A stretch of 34,625 nt of DNA from Bacteroidales bacterium. GTDB lineage: Bacteria > Bacteroidota > Bacteroidia > Bacteroidales > GWA2-32-17. The stretch spans positions 1-34,625 of the forward strand of contig JAOADU010000044.1 in NCBI GenBank assembly GCA_026417155.1, written 5' to 3'. This document shows, piece by piece, positions 17,983 to 27,473 of the stretch. Both the position numbers and the translations under genes were made by a program. The notes under the pieces were generated by a model. That model ran no database searches and had not been told where the DNA came from. It saw nothing but the letters and a program-made list of their open reading frames with translations. Position 1 is the first letter of the stretch. Each line of letters opens with the position of its first letter.

Positions 17983-20900
17983 ATGAACAATATGCCTAAA
18001 AAAATTATCATTGTTGAAGATGATAAATTGCTATTAACAATTTTTACCTTATATATCAAAGATCTTGGTCATGAGCTTGTTGGAGCTTTTACAAATGCCG
18101 AAGACGCCATAGAATGCTTAAAAAAGCAAAAAGCCGATGTTGTATTACTCGATATTCAATTGCCCGATGGAATGAATGGCATTGACGCTTCGAAAATTAT
18201 TTACCTTGAATACAATACTCCTATTATTTACATTTCAAGTTATACCGATGAATTTAATACCTCAGCATCATTAAATTATGGAATATTTGGATATTTAGTA
18301 AAACCTATAGATAAATTTAATTTATCGGTTACCATAGATCTTGTATGTTGGAGACATCAGTACGAACAACACCGCAAATTAAGTGAGCAAGTTCTCAGTC
18401 AAATACAACATGGTGTACTTACATTGACTTTTGGAGGAAAAATTTTATACTCTAACGATGCAGCTCAACTAATGTTTAGCAAAAAACAAAGCAATGAAGA
18501 TTTTTTCCCCAATTGGCTTCAAATAGATACCGAAAAATTTATAGACGAAATAAGCGATGAGGTAATTAGTAAAGGATTTATTTCAAGAACATTTAAAGTA
18601 AAAATCGGCGAAAATATTAAAATATTCCAAACCAATTTTTCATTGCTGTTTGACGAAATAAATGAACCATTTGGAATAGCTGCATTTGTAAGCGAAATAA
18701 CTGAGTTGGCTCAGCTTTCCGACGGATTTATTAAGATAGGTTCTATCCACACATCGCTTATTAACAATATAAATCAATTATTATTAGTATTTGATACCAA
18801 CAATTCCTTATTGTTTTCGAATCCTTTGGCACAAAAATATTTTCAAACTCGTTTCGATATTCAACTATCTGAAAATTTATCTATTGAGCAAATACTTTTT
18901 TTTCTGCCTATTAGTGAAATTCACAGCTTACTTAAAAATGTTTACGCAGGTGTATATCATCATACGGAACGAATTATTGAAAAAAACAATAAAAGAATAT
19001 ATCTTCAACTAAATTGGATTCCTGTAGAATTAGAAAAACAGATTCTTTATAGTTTAATACTAATTAACGATATTACTCCCTACCGAGAATTAGAACAAGA
19101 ACTTGATGAAATTAAAAGCGAGCTAAGACCAATCTTCGACAGCAGTATTCAGCGATTTTATTTAGTTGATTTAAACTTAAAAATTATTTCTTTCAATAAG
19201 TCTGCTAAGGATATTATTTATAAAGAATTTAACCGACCACTTAAAAAAGGCGACTATGCATTAGATCTTATTCCACAAGAAGAAAGAAAAAAATTCTTTC
19301 TTACACAATTTGAATTGGCTAAAGCTGGACATAGTGTTTCGTTTAAAGAATCCTATCCATTAAAAAACGAGATAAGATGGAATGAAACCCATTTAGATCC
19401 AGTAATTGACGATAGAGGCGAAATAAAAAGAATTCTTATTTGGACACTCGATATTACTGAAAAAGAAAAATATTTGCATGACTTAAAAGAAAGTCAGGAG
19501 CGGTATGAACTTATTGCCAGAGGAGGTAATGATGGAATTTTCGACTGGGATATGATAAACAATACGGTTTATTTATCACCTCGCTGGAAAGCCTTATTAG
19601 GTTATGAAGACTATGAATTAAAAAATGAATTTGGAGTTAGAGATTCGTTAATTCATCCCGAAGACAAAGAAAAAGCACAAAAAATTTTAATCGACTACTT
19701 AGAAGGCAAATCGCCCATATATGAAAACGAATTTCGATTGAAGCACAAACGCGGGTATTATATTTGGGTAATAGAACGAGGCGAAATATTAAAAGATGAA
19801 CATGGAAATAAAATTCGTTTTGCAGGTTCAATTACCGATATCACACGATTGAAAAAAACTGAAGACGAACTGCTAAAACTAAATCAAACCTTACTCGACG
19901 AGCGAAAAATGTTTATGCAAGGAAGTGTTGTAATTACTCGAATAAAAGCTGATGAAAGCAAAAAATTTATTTATATTTCAGAAAATGTAAAAGATGTGCT
20001 TGGTTTTTCTGTCGAAGAATTTACACAAGGTAAAATTACATACGACTCACTAATTCACAAAGAAGACCTTGAGATGCATCAAAAAGAAAGAGAAGATGCT
20101 ATTAGTAAAAATGTTCATCAAATATCATTTACACCCTATCGCATGAAGCGAAAAGATGGCACATATATTTGGGTAAAAGATTTTTCTACGTTAGTAATCA
20201 ATTCCGATGGCACAACCGATATTTTAGGATATTTCATTGACATTAGCGAACAAAAACGATCGGAAGAAGAACTTATCAATTCAAACAAGCGATTTATTGC
20301 ATTATTTGAAGAAGCTAGCGATGCCATTCTACTATTAGATGAACTAAAAATTATTGATGCAAATAAAAATGCTGAATTATTATTCGGATATTCAAAAGAT
20401 CAACTGAAAACTATGGATATATTAGGCTTATCGCCAACTCTACAACCCAATAAAGAAAACAGCCTCGATAGATTCAACAGAAAAATATTAAATGCCATGA
20501 CTGGTACTACTAAAGCATTTTATTGGCAATTCTTAAACGCTCAACAAAAAATTGTAGATACAGAAATTGGCATTAGCCCTATTGTTGTTAATAATAAACG
20601 CATCATTTATCAAGCCATTATTCGCAATATTACGGATAGAAAAAAATTAGAAAACATTTTAAAAGAAAATGAGCGAAAGTTCAAAAATTTGTTAGAATCA
20701 ATACCCGATTTATTATTCATTCTCGACAAAACAAATACATATATATATTTTAAACCCGATAAGGACAAAGTTTTCGACATTCCGCACGATAAAGTTATTG
20801 GCAAAAAAGTTAGCGATTTCTTCACTGGCGATATCTTAGAGCGATATCTTCAATGTATTGATACTTGCAGAAAAACAAAGCAAATTACAACCATAAATTA

Positions 20901-21006
20901 TTCCATCAATTCACCAATAGGAATGAGAAAATTTGAAGCAAGATTATCATTATTAAACGAAAATGAAATATTACAAGTAGTTAGAGATTTAGGACCTGCC
21001 GAGTAG
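17983..21006 (+). CDS. Receiver domain plus multiple PAS domains, no visible output domain
   Basis: A 1007-residue cytoplasmic sensory protein. The N-terminal receiver domain (about 6-125) has the acidic pair D13-D14, phospho-acceptor D57 in LLDIQLPDG, and a KP pair near 107. It is followed by about seven PAS-type units. Those at roughly 136-245, 253-365 and 380-490 are divergent. Clearer ones lie at 507-632 (PAS_3-like, HPEDKEKA and GYYIWV), 640-757 (RKDGTYIWVKDF), 770-886 (ASDAILLLDELKIIDANKNAELLFGY) and 899-1007. The joins ITDITRLKK, DISEQKRSEEE and NITDRKKLE are typical PAS-to-helix linkers. No HisKA, HATPase, GGDEF, EAL, HTH or phosphatase motif is present. The frame stops within about ten residues of where such a domain would begin, overlapping the convergent gene by 26 bases. 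It may be a phosphorelay scaffold or a truncated hybrid kinase. Confidence 0.85.
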   Translation: MNNMPKKIIIVEDDKLLLTIFTLYIKDLGHELVGAFTNAEDAIECLKKQKADVVLLDIQLPDGMNGIDASKIIYLEYNTPIIYISSYTDEFNTSASLNYGIFGYLVKPIDKFNLSVTIDLVCWRHQYEQHRKLSEQVLSQIQHGVLTLTFGGKILYSNDAAQLMFSKKQSNEDFFPNWLQIDTEKFIDEISDEVISKGFISRTFKVKIGENIKIFQTNFSLLFDEINEPFGIAAFVSEITELAQLSDGFIKIGSIHTSLINNINQLLLVFDTNNSLLFSNPLAQKYFQTRFDIQLSENLSIEQILFFLPISEIHSLLKNVYAGVYHHTERIIEKNNKRIYLQLNWIPVELEKQILYSLILINDITPYRELEQELDEIKSELRPIFDSSIQRFYLVDLNLKIISFNKSAKDIIYKEFNRPLKKGDYALDLIPQEERKKFFLTQFELAKAGHSVSFKESYPLKNEIRWNETHLDPVIDDRGEIKRILIWTLDITEKEKYLHDLKESQERYELIARGGNDGIFDWDMINNTVYLSPRWKALLGYEDYELKNEFGVRDSLIHPEDKEKAQKILIDYLEGKSPIYENEFRLKHKRGYYIWVIERGEILKDEHGNKIRFAGSITDITRLKKTEDELLKLNQTLLDERKMFMQGSVVITRIKADESKKFIYISENVKDVLGFSVEEFTQGKITYDSLIHKEDLEMHQKEREDAISKNVHQISFTPYRMKRKDGTYIWVKDFSTLVINSDGTTDILGYFIDISEQKRSEEELINSNKRFIALFEEASDAILLLDELKIIDANKNAELLFGYSKDQLKTMDILGLSPTLQPNKENSLDRFNRKILNAMTGTTKAFYWQFLNAQQKIVDTEIGISPIVVNNKRIIYQAIIRNITDRKKLENILKENERKFKNLLESIPDLLFILDKTNTYIYFKPDKDKVFDIPHDKVIGKKVSDFFTGDILERYLQCIDTCRKTKQITTINYSINSPIGMRKFEARLSLLNENEILQVVRDLGPAE

Positions 21007-21985
21007 TTTTTTTTGTAAATAAACGGTACCCACCAATAATATCAACTCGCCCAAACATATGTTCTAAACTTATGTAATTGTTTAACGGATATTGATAAAA
21101 ATCGGTTATTCCTGCTAAAATGAAAAAAAATCTGTTTTTGCTGTATGTAGCTGCTAATCGGACATTTACAGCACCTCCTGTTGTTGAATGTGGATAAAGT
21201 TTGCCAGGCATACTTATTATTTCTTTATATTGTAATTGTGTTGCTAAGCCAAAGATAAAGCCAAAATGCAGAATCCAATTTTTACGTTTCCAATTGTATA
21301 AATACCCTCCTTGCAAACCAACTAGTAGTGTATTAAACTTTGTAATGCGAAAATCGCTTTTAAAAATAGAGTCGAGCAATTTGGAAGTTAATGATGAATC
21401 GGCCCCTAGAAAAAAAACATTAAACTTCCCACCTAAAACCCAAGTTCCTGCCGACTTTTTTTGAATTTCAGATGCCGAGAATACCGATTTTGCCGAAAAC
21501 TTATCGGGTTTTAATACACGAAATAAACTTCCACCAATTTGAGCCATTGCAACATCGGGACGTATGTATACTGTATTGCTATCGTTGGTAATGTAATGAC
21601 TTTCTGAATAAAAGCCCTGATAATACTGAAAAAATAAATCTATCAAATAATTTCTGGGGTATAAATGCGATTGAATATCTATTTTATTAGTTTTTCCGAA
21701 TAAGCTTTCGTCTTTTTTTCCATACGAAGCAATTCCAACTGACAAGTCAATCCAACGATAAGTAGCACCTATTCCCCATGATCCCCATGAATTAGGTATA
21801 TACTGTAACCTATAATTTTTTTCTTTGTTAAAATATTCTATTCGATTGTTCTTATTTATCCAATATGAATAAAAAGTTCCTTGATATGGATAAAACGCAA
21901 TGAAATTTGTATCTATAGGAGTGGAATAACAAAAATGAACGCAACATGTAAGAAAAGCAAAATACGAAGATAAACTCTTAATCAT
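20981..21985 (-). CDS. DUF4421-like outer-membrane barrel protein
   Basis: A 334-residue protein with an N-terminal signal (hydrophobic run ending near CYSTP) and alternating beta-strands. The order of features fits the Bacteroidetes DUF4421 family: an early DTNFIAFYPYQG, then YIPNSWGSWGIGATYRWIDL, then KIDIQSHLYPRNYLIDLFFQ with YYQGFY, then the QKKSAGTWVLGG segment. Function is unknown, presumably in the outer membrane. Its ATG overlaps the stop of the upstream M1 peptidase gene by one base (TAATG), so the two are translationally coupled. Its last 26 bases overlap the 3' end of the REC-PAS gene on the other strand. Confidence 0.76.
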   Translation of the reverse strand: MIKSLSSYFAFLTCCVHFCYSTPIDTNFIAFYPYQGTFYSYWINKNNRIEYFNKEKNYRLQYIPNSWGSWGIGATYRWIDLSVGIASYGKKDESLFGKTNKIDIQSHLYPRNYLIDLFFQYYQGFYSESHYITNDSNTVYIRPDVAMAQIGGSLFRVLKPDKFSAKSVFSASEIQKKSAGTWVLGGKFNVFFLGADSSLTSKLLDSIFKSDFRITKFNTLLVGLQGGYLYNWKRKNWILHFGFIFGLATQLQYKEIISMPGKLYPHSTTGGAVNVRLAATYSKNRFFFILAGITDFYQYPLNNYISLEHMFGRVDIIGGYRLFTKKTTRQVLNL

Positions 21986-23883
21986 TATGTCTTTACAAAT
22001 TTATACGTATGCAAATTTACTTTTAAAAAGTAAACACCTTTTGATAAATGTTGCAAATCTATACTGAATAATTCCGGATTGTATTTAATTGGTATTATTT
22101 TCCCATAAATATCTGACAAAGTAATCTGCGTAATGGGTTTGTTCGTTTGAATAAATAATACATCTTGTACAGGATTAGGATATAATATAATATTTTGATA
22201 TTCTTGCAAATTATCAACCTTGGTTATTGTTCCTACTTTGTTTACAATATAATTTTTTGGATCAATTGATACGGATATAATGTTTTCGGGAAAAAATACC
22301 TTTGCAATCACATTATTCTGCGTTGGTTCCATTCGAATATTCATATCGGTTCCATTTGAAGAGAATTGAATATCTACAGGATTGTGAAAAAAAGGTGTAA
22401 TGTTGGGAGCCGATGCTTGCTGCGAAAAAATAAATGTTAGCGTGTCGTTCGATTGTTGGTAAACTAATGAATATGTAGGATATCCTTCGCCATAAAACCA
22501 TTCATCGAAAAATTGCTGAAAGTTGATGCCCGTATAAGTTGTGGCAAAATTTTTAAAGTCTTCGGCAGTTGCTGTACTAAAAGCATATTGTTGTAAAAAT
22601 GCTTTTAGCATATTAAAAAACATTATATCGTTGTTTATTATGTATCTAATAGTATGTATTATTGCCGCACCCTTTTCGTATGTAAGACGATAGTCGAAAA
22701 TACGATTTTCGTTGTAAATATCAGAAAATGGCACATATACGCTTCCGTTGGGCTGAGCCATTACGTCATTATGCACATTATTCATCCATTGATCGGCTTC
22801 AGTTTGCGACAATAAATGCTGTGCACCTAAGTAATATGTATATGTAGCAAACCCTTCATTTATCCAAATATCTTGCCATGTAGCACATGTTACATAATCG
22901 CCAAACCACTGATGCCCGAGTTCGTGAATAACTAACTCAAAATCGAAATACGACAATGTAGTCATAGTTTGATGTTCCATGCCTCCACCAATTGGAGCTG
23001 TACAGTGTCCATATTTTTCGCTGTGAAAAGGATATAAACCGTATAATTCCGATAATAATTCAATGAAGTTCTTTGTATTATTTATTTGATTTTGAAAATA
23101 AGGCAAGTAACCAGGATTATCGTAAATATAATTCTGAATATAAATGGAATCATTATAACCTATCGGTTTTGCATATTGAATATATTCTTGATATTCGCTG
23201 ATTGTAAAGCTAAGCAAATAGTATGCAATAGGATAGTATGTTTTCCATTCATAACGAACCTTGTTTCCCGGAAGTGTTGTAATTTTGGTTAATAATCCAT
23301 TCGAACCCGCTTTTAAATTGTTTGTACAGGTGATAAACACATATGCCGAATCGGCTTTATCGGTTAAAACTTGTTTGCAAGGAAACCAGTCCATGGCATG
23401 ATACGATTCGCTTAACGTCCAAGTTACTTTTTTTTGCCAACTTGGCGACTGTCCGTTTTTTATTCCGGTGCCGGCAGATGTCCCTTTATAATAGACTGTT
23501 GCCGTAAAATATTGATTGACAGGAATAGGCTGAGCCGGAAAAGCATGTATTTCATGATTTGAAAATGTGTATGTAACTTGTACACCATCAATCGTAACCG
23601 AATCAACGGTTAGCGAAGAATGTAATTGTAATAAAAGTTCAGACAAAGGCTGATTAACTACTTTTGCTTTAATACTAGTTTTTCCACTGATGGCTTTGTT
23701 TAGGTTTGTCGCTTCAATATCAATAAAATAAAAGGACACATCATAATTGTTTAGCAAATTGTTTTTTTCTGATTTCGAAATGAAACTATGATAATGGCTT
23801 TTCTCTTGTTCAATATGTGTTGATAATTGTGATTGAGAAGTTAAAAATAAAAACACAAAAAGAAAAAACAATATCGTTTTCAT
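21985..23883 (-). CDS. M1-family zinc metallopeptidase with T9SS C-terminal sorting domain
   Basis: A secreted aminopeptidase-type gluzincin, 632 residues from ATG 23883; an ATG at 23904 is the alternative. The signal peptide is MKTILFFLFVFLFLTSQSQ. The substrate-binding motif reads GGGMEHQTMT, the zinc site is HELGH at 320-324, and the third ligand is E343 in NEGFATY, giving the M1 spacing HEXXH-x18-E. A later YEKGAAIIHTIRY segment carries the usual catalytic-tyrosine region. The last 75 or so residues form a type A T9SS sorting domain: NIILYPNPVQDVLFIQ, ITLSDIYGKII and LSKGVYFLKV. The enzyme is therefore probably exported through Sec and then T9SS to the surface or medium. It is coupled to the DUF4421-like gene downstream. 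Confidence 0.92.
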   Translation of the reverse strand: MKTILFFLFVFLFLTSQSQLSTHIEQEKSHYHSFISKSEKNNLLNNYDVSFYFIDIEATNLNKAISGKTSIKAKVVNQPLSELLLQLHSSLTVDSVTIDGVQVTYTFSNHEIHAFPAQPIPVNQYFTATVYYKGTSAGTGIKNGQSPSWQKKVTWTLSESYHAMDWFPCKQVLTDKADSAYVFITCTNNLKAGSNGLLTKITTLPGNKVRYEWKTYYPIAYYLLSFTISEYQEYIQYAKPIGYNDSIYIQNYIYDNPGYLPYFQNQINNTKNFIELLSELYGLYPFHSEKYGHCTAPIGGGMEHQTMTTLSYFDFELVIHELGHQWFGDYVTCATWQDIWINEGFATYTYYLGAQHLLSQTEADQWMNNVHNDVMAQPNGSVYVPFSDIYNENRIFDYRLTYEKGAAIIHTIRYIINNDIMFFNMLKAFLQQYAFSTATAEDFKNFATTYTGINFQQFFDEWFYGEGYPTYSLVYQQSNDTLTFIFSQQASAPNITPFFHNPVDIQFSSNGTDMNIRMEPTQNNVIAKVFFPENIISVSIDPKNYIVNKVGTITKVDNLQEYQNIILYPNPVQDVLFIQTNKPITQITLSDIYGKIIPIKYNPELFSIDLQHLSKGVYFLKVNLHTYKFVKT

Positions 23884-23967
23884 ACTAAATAAGGTATTTT
23901 GCATTATTTGAACGTAGAATATTTTTAAATGAAAGACAATAAAAATGTTATTTTAGTTGCATTAATT

Positions 23968-24222
23968 TTAAATTTCATTTACTTCAAACTCAAAATATTC
24001 AACGACAGGGTTAATAAGCATTTTTTTGCACATAGCTTCTACTTGTTCTTGAGCTTCTTTTTTACTTTTAGCCTCAAGTTCAATGTAAATATGCTTTCCG
24101 ATACGCACATTTTGAACATTTTTAAACTGAAGATTATGCAAACCGTGCATTACAGCTTTTCCCTGCGGATCTAATAATGCTTTCAATGGCATTACATTAA
24201 CATGAGCTTCAAATTTTTTCAT
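23968..24222 (-). CDS. purS: Phosphoribosylformylglycinamidine synthase subunit PurS
   Basis: An 84-residue small subunit that bridges PurL and PurQ in the three-part FGAM synthase of purine synthesis. The fold signature is a strand HVNVMPLKALLDPQGKAV, then GLHNLQFKNVQNVRIGKHI with the typical glycine-hydrophobic spacing, then helix KEAQEQVEAMCKKMLINPVVE. The length matches PurS (about 80-85). It sits 11 bases after recJ and is the last gene of lipB-recJ-purS; no purL or purQ is nearby. A plus-strand reading over the same bases (23929-24174) is a shadow. Confidence 0.88.
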   Translation of the reverse strand: MKKFEAHVNVMPLKALLDPQGKAVMHGLHNLQFKNVQNVRIGKHIYIELEAKSKKEAQEQVEAMCKKMLINPVVEYFEFEVNEI

Positions 24223-24233
24223 ATGAAATATTA

Positions 24234-25979
24234 TTAATCTTGTTCTTCATTACATGGAATTTGAAAATCGCGTACTCTCAATTGTAGCATTTCTTTATTC
24301 ATAAATTCATTTTTATCTATCGAGTAGCAAACATGAAATTTCTTGGCTTGTATAAGTTCATCCACTTTATACCCAAAATTAAATGCAATAGCTGGAAAGA
24401 AATACTTCTTATAAGTATCTTGCTTCAATTCAAGTTTTAAATGCTCCGAATTTTTACCTACAGTTTTTCCCGAGCCAGTGTCGTAAACATTGTACGATAC
24501 AAATATTGGTGTCATATTACCAGGTCCAAATGGTTCGAATAAATGCAGTACTTTAAAAAATTTGCTATCAATATCTTTAAACTCTAATTCGTCGTCGATT
24601 TCAATAAAAGGTGTAAGTTGCTCTTCTTTAATTGTTTCGGAAACAATTTTTTCAAAAGTTTGAACAAATTTATACAAATTTTCGGGTTTTAACGACAATC
24701 CTGCAGCAAACGTATGTCCGCCATAATTTTCAAGCAAATGTGCACAGCTTTCAATTGCTTTGTATAGATCGAACCCTTCAACTGTACGAGCCGATCCGTT
24801 AATTAAACCATTCGATTTTGTTAAAATGATTGTTGGACGATAATAATATTCTATCAAACGCGATGCAACTATGCCTATAACGCCCTTATTCCAGTCTTCT
24901 TTATATAAAACAGTAGTTTTTTTATTAGGATATTCTGGATCTTGTTGAATTAACTCTATGGCTTCCTTAAATATATTCTGGTCGAGTTCTTTACGGTCCT
25001 CGTTGCATTCGTTAATCTCTCTTGCCAATCTTCGAGCTTCGGCTTCGTCTGACGAAGTAAGTAAACGAACTGCTTTGTCGCCTTTTTCTATTCTACCAGC
25101 AGCATTAATTCTTGGTCCTATTTTAAAAACTACATCATTAACGTTTAGTTTTGTATCGGTAACTCTGGCAATTTCTTTAAGAGCTTTTAATCCTATAATG
25201 GGATTTTCGTTTAATTTCTTTAAGCCATAATATGCAATAATTCTATTTTCTCCTAAAATAGGAACTATATCGGATGCAATGCTCACGGCGACTAAATCAA
25301 TAAATGCAAACAACTTTTCAATTGGTATATTGTCGGTAATACATAGTGCTTGAAGTAGCTTAAATCCTACTCCACAGCCCGAAAGCTCCTTAAAAGGATA
25401 CTGGCAATCGGGACGTTTTGGGTCGAGCACTGCTATTGCTTCGGGTAAAGTATCACCCGGCAAATGATGATCGCATACAATAAAATCAACATTTTTCGAA
25501 TTTGCATATTTTATTTTTTCTACGGCTTTAATTCCACAATCAAGTGCTATTACTAAGGAATAATTGTTTTTGGCAGCATAATCTATACCTTTAAACGAAA
25601 TACCATAACCTTCGTCGTATCTATCGGGAATATAAAAGCCAATGTTTGGGTAAACATTATTTTTTAAAAAAGAATACATTAAAGATACAGCAGTAGTTCC
25701 ATCAACATCATAATCGCCATAAATAAGAACCTTTTCATGTCGTTCAAATGCTTGCTTTAACCGCCCAATAGCTTTATCCATATCTTTCATTAAAAATGGA
25801 TCGTAAAGATCATCGAGACTTGGGCGAAAAAATTTTTTTGCCTCATCAACCGTTTTAATATTTCGTTGAACCAGAAGATTGGCTAAAACCGGGTGAATCT
25901 CAAGTTTTTTTGATAATTCATCGATTAAATCAGCATCACCCTTCGGTTTTATTATCCATTTTTTTTCTGGCATTGTCAT
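24234..25979 (-). CDS. recJ: Single-stranded-DNA-specific exonuclease RecJ
   Basis: A 5'-3' ssDNA exonuclease used in recombination and in mismatch and base-excision repair. It is 581 residues, within the family range. Metal-binding motifs are YGDYDVDG at 87-94 and the DHH triad D170-H171-H172 in CDHHLPGD. GPRINAAGRIEKGDKAV near 285-301 and the DHHA1 motif GGHTFAAGLSL near 410-420 follow, then the C-terminal OB-like region. Its start overlaps the lipB stop (ATGA), so translation is coupled. ATG 25973 is a second possible start two codons in. Confidence 0.96.
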   Translation of the reverse strand: MTMPEKKWIIKPKGDADLIDELSKKLEIHPVLANLLVQRNIKTVDEAKKFFRPSLDDLYDPFLMKDMDKAIGRLKQAFERHEKVLIYGDYDVDGTTAVSLMYSFLKNNVYPNIGFYIPDRYDEGYGISFKGIDYAAKNNYSLVIALDCGIKAVEKIKYANSKNVDFIVCDHHLPGDTLPEAIAVLDPKRPDCQYPFKELSGCGVGFKLLQALCITDNIPIEKLFAFIDLVAVSIASDIVPILGENRIIAYYGLKKLNENPIIGLKALKEIARVTDTKLNVNDVVFKIGPRINAAGRIEKGDKAVRLLTSSDEAEARRLAREINECNEDRKELDQNIFKEAIELIQQDPEYPNKKTTVLYKEDWNKGVIGIVASRLIEYYYRPTIILTKSNGLINGSARTVEGFDLYKAIESCAHLLENYGGHTFAAGLSLKPENLYKFVQTFEKIVSETIKEEQLTPFIEIDDELEFKDIDSKFFKVLHLFEPFGPGNMTPIFVSYNVYDTGSGKTVGKNSEHLKLELKQDTYKKYFFPAIAFNFGYKVDELIQAKKFHVCYSIDKNEFMNKEMLQLRVRDFQIPCNEEQD

Positions 25980-26647
25980 ACTGTGAGATTAAAAATTTGA
26001 ATTATATTTTTTTTTAACACTTGCTTAACCATTTCTATGTCAATATGTTTGTTTAACTCTTTTTGTAATGAAGTAACACCTTTGTCTTGTATTCCACAAG
26101 GTACAATATACTGAAAATATTGAAGATTAGTATTAATATTAAAAGCAAATCCATGCATCGTTATTCCTTTCGATACCCTCACACCAATGGCACAAATTTT
26201 TCTTGCTCTAAATTTATCATTGGTTTCAATCCATACACCAGTAGCACCTTCTAATCGTTCGGCAACAATATCGAAATATTTGAGTGTTTGTATAATACTT
26301 TCTTCAATTAAAAATACATATCGTTTAATTCCAATATTTAAAATTCGCAAGTTAAAAATTGGATAACCTACAATCTGTCCAGGTCCGTGATATGTAATGT
26401 CGCCTCCTCTATTCGTTTTTACATATGTGGCTTGAATTGATTTTAAAAACTCTTCGTTTATAAGCAAATGATTTGGATTGCCACTATTGCCTAAAGTATA
26501 TACGTGTGGATGTTCGCAAAATAATAAATATCCAACTTTATTCGTGTTTTCAGAATTAGTAGATAATTTTTCAAATAATTCTTCTTGATATTTCCATGCA
26601 TCGATATAATTAATCAAACCTATATCCTGAAATTCAACGCTATACAT
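25976..26647 (-). CDS. lipB: Octanoyltransferase LipB
   Basis: Transfers octanoate from acyl carrier protein to lipoyl domains, the first step of lipoate synthesis. It is 223 residues. Substrate motif RGGDITYHGPGQIVGYPI is at about 80-97. The catalytic lysine is K150 in ARKICAIGVRVS and the acyl-carrying cysteine is C184 in VPCGI, followed by KGVTSL. It is the first gene of the lipB-recJ-purS operon. Upstream on the same strand is AGGAGG (26666-26661), a strong Shine-Dalgarno-like run, but at 13 bases from the ATG and unusual in this phylum. No lipA gene is in the window. Confidence 0.95.
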   Translation of the reverse strand: MYSVEFQDIGLINYIDAWKYQEELFEKLSTNSENTNKVGYLLFCEHPHVYTLGNSGNPNHLLINEEFLKSIQATYVKTNRGGDITYHGPGQIVGYPIFNLRILNIGIKRYVFLIEESIIQTLKYFDIVAERLEGATGVWIETNDKFRARKICAIGVRVSKGITMHGFAFNINTNLQYFQYIVPCGIQDKGVTSLQKELNKHIDIEMVKQVLKKNIIQIFNLTV

Positions 26648-26708
26648 GTATAATTATTATCCTCCTAAAATACGAAACTTTTTGCAAGTAATATATGAAT
26701 ACAGGTAA

Positions 26709-27473
26709 TTATATTTTATCATTTGTATATTGTCTTATTTTTGCATATTTAACAAACGAGGCAAAAGCTGATAAAATAGCTACTATAAAGCCATAATACC
26801 CATCTAAAAATCCTAAACGGATAAAATAATCTCTTTTAAATTTCCATATAGGATACATTATAAGCTTAAGCAATGTAATTTTTCTTCCGAGTTTAGCTTC
26901 CGTTTGAGCCGCAATTTCTGTGAACTTATTAATTTGTTCAATATGCTGTTTAATCGAAATGTATGAATAATGATATAAATCGCCCTTAATTTGTCCAAGC
27001 AAACTATTTTTCTCTAATACAAATTTTTCGTGTAAGTTTTCGCCTTCCCACTTCCCTTTTCTTACATCATACAGGCGTAGCTTTTTGTCGGGATACCAAC
27101 CACCGTGCTTTATCCATTTACCGCAATAGTTGGTTATTCTGTTTATTAGGTAACCGTCGCACGTCCAATTTTCTTTTACTTTCAATATAGACGATATTAG
27201 TTCTTCGCTTAAAACTTCATCGGCATCGAGGTTTAAAATATAAGGAGAAGATGCTTGTGAATTAGCAAAATTTTTTTGTTTTACATAGCCTTCAAATTGA
27301 TGTTCAATAAACTTTACACCATAAGTCAAACAAATACTTTTTGTTTTGTCGGTTGAATATGAATCAACCACAATTATCTCATCGGCAACTTTTAATGCTG
27401 CCTCCAAACAACGAGCAATATTTTTCTCTTCATTAAATGTTATAATAACAACCGAAAGTCTAATTTTATTCAT
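26709..27473 (-). CDS. Family 2 glycosyltransferase (WaaE/KdtX-like)
   Basis: A 254-residue GT-A glycosyltransferase. It begins RLSVVIITFNEEKNIARCLE, the usual GT2 opening. VDSYSTDKT (36-44) is the nucleotide-binding strand, and the metal-binding D-x-D is D83-A-D85 in LNLDADEVLS. GGWYPDKKLRLYD and ENLHEKF (about 130-155) are typical of the WaaE-like subgroup acting on LPS core or related glycans. A hydrophobic C-terminal segment (about 220-240) may be membrane-associated. The sugar and acceptor are unknown. The start overlaps the end of the murF/alr gene by 8 bases, so it is the third gene of the tdk operon. Confidence 0.88.
   Translation of the reverse strand: MNKIRLSVVIITFNEEKNIARCLEAALKVADEIIVVDSYSTDKTKSICLTYGVKFIEHQFEGYVKQKNFANSQASSPYILNLDADEVLSEELISSILKVKENWTCDGYLINRITNYCGKWIKHGGWYPDKKLRLYDVRKGKWEGENLHEKFVLEKNSLLGQIKGDLYHYSYISIKQHIEQINKFTEIAAQTEAKLGRKITLLKLIMYPIWKFKRDYFIRLGFLDGYYGFIVAILSAFASFVKYAKIRQYTNDKI

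Noticed and set aside
23929-24174. Plus-strand frame of 81 codons
   Set aside because: It lies antisense to purS, starts in AT-rich intergenic sequence, and has no recognisable protein features.
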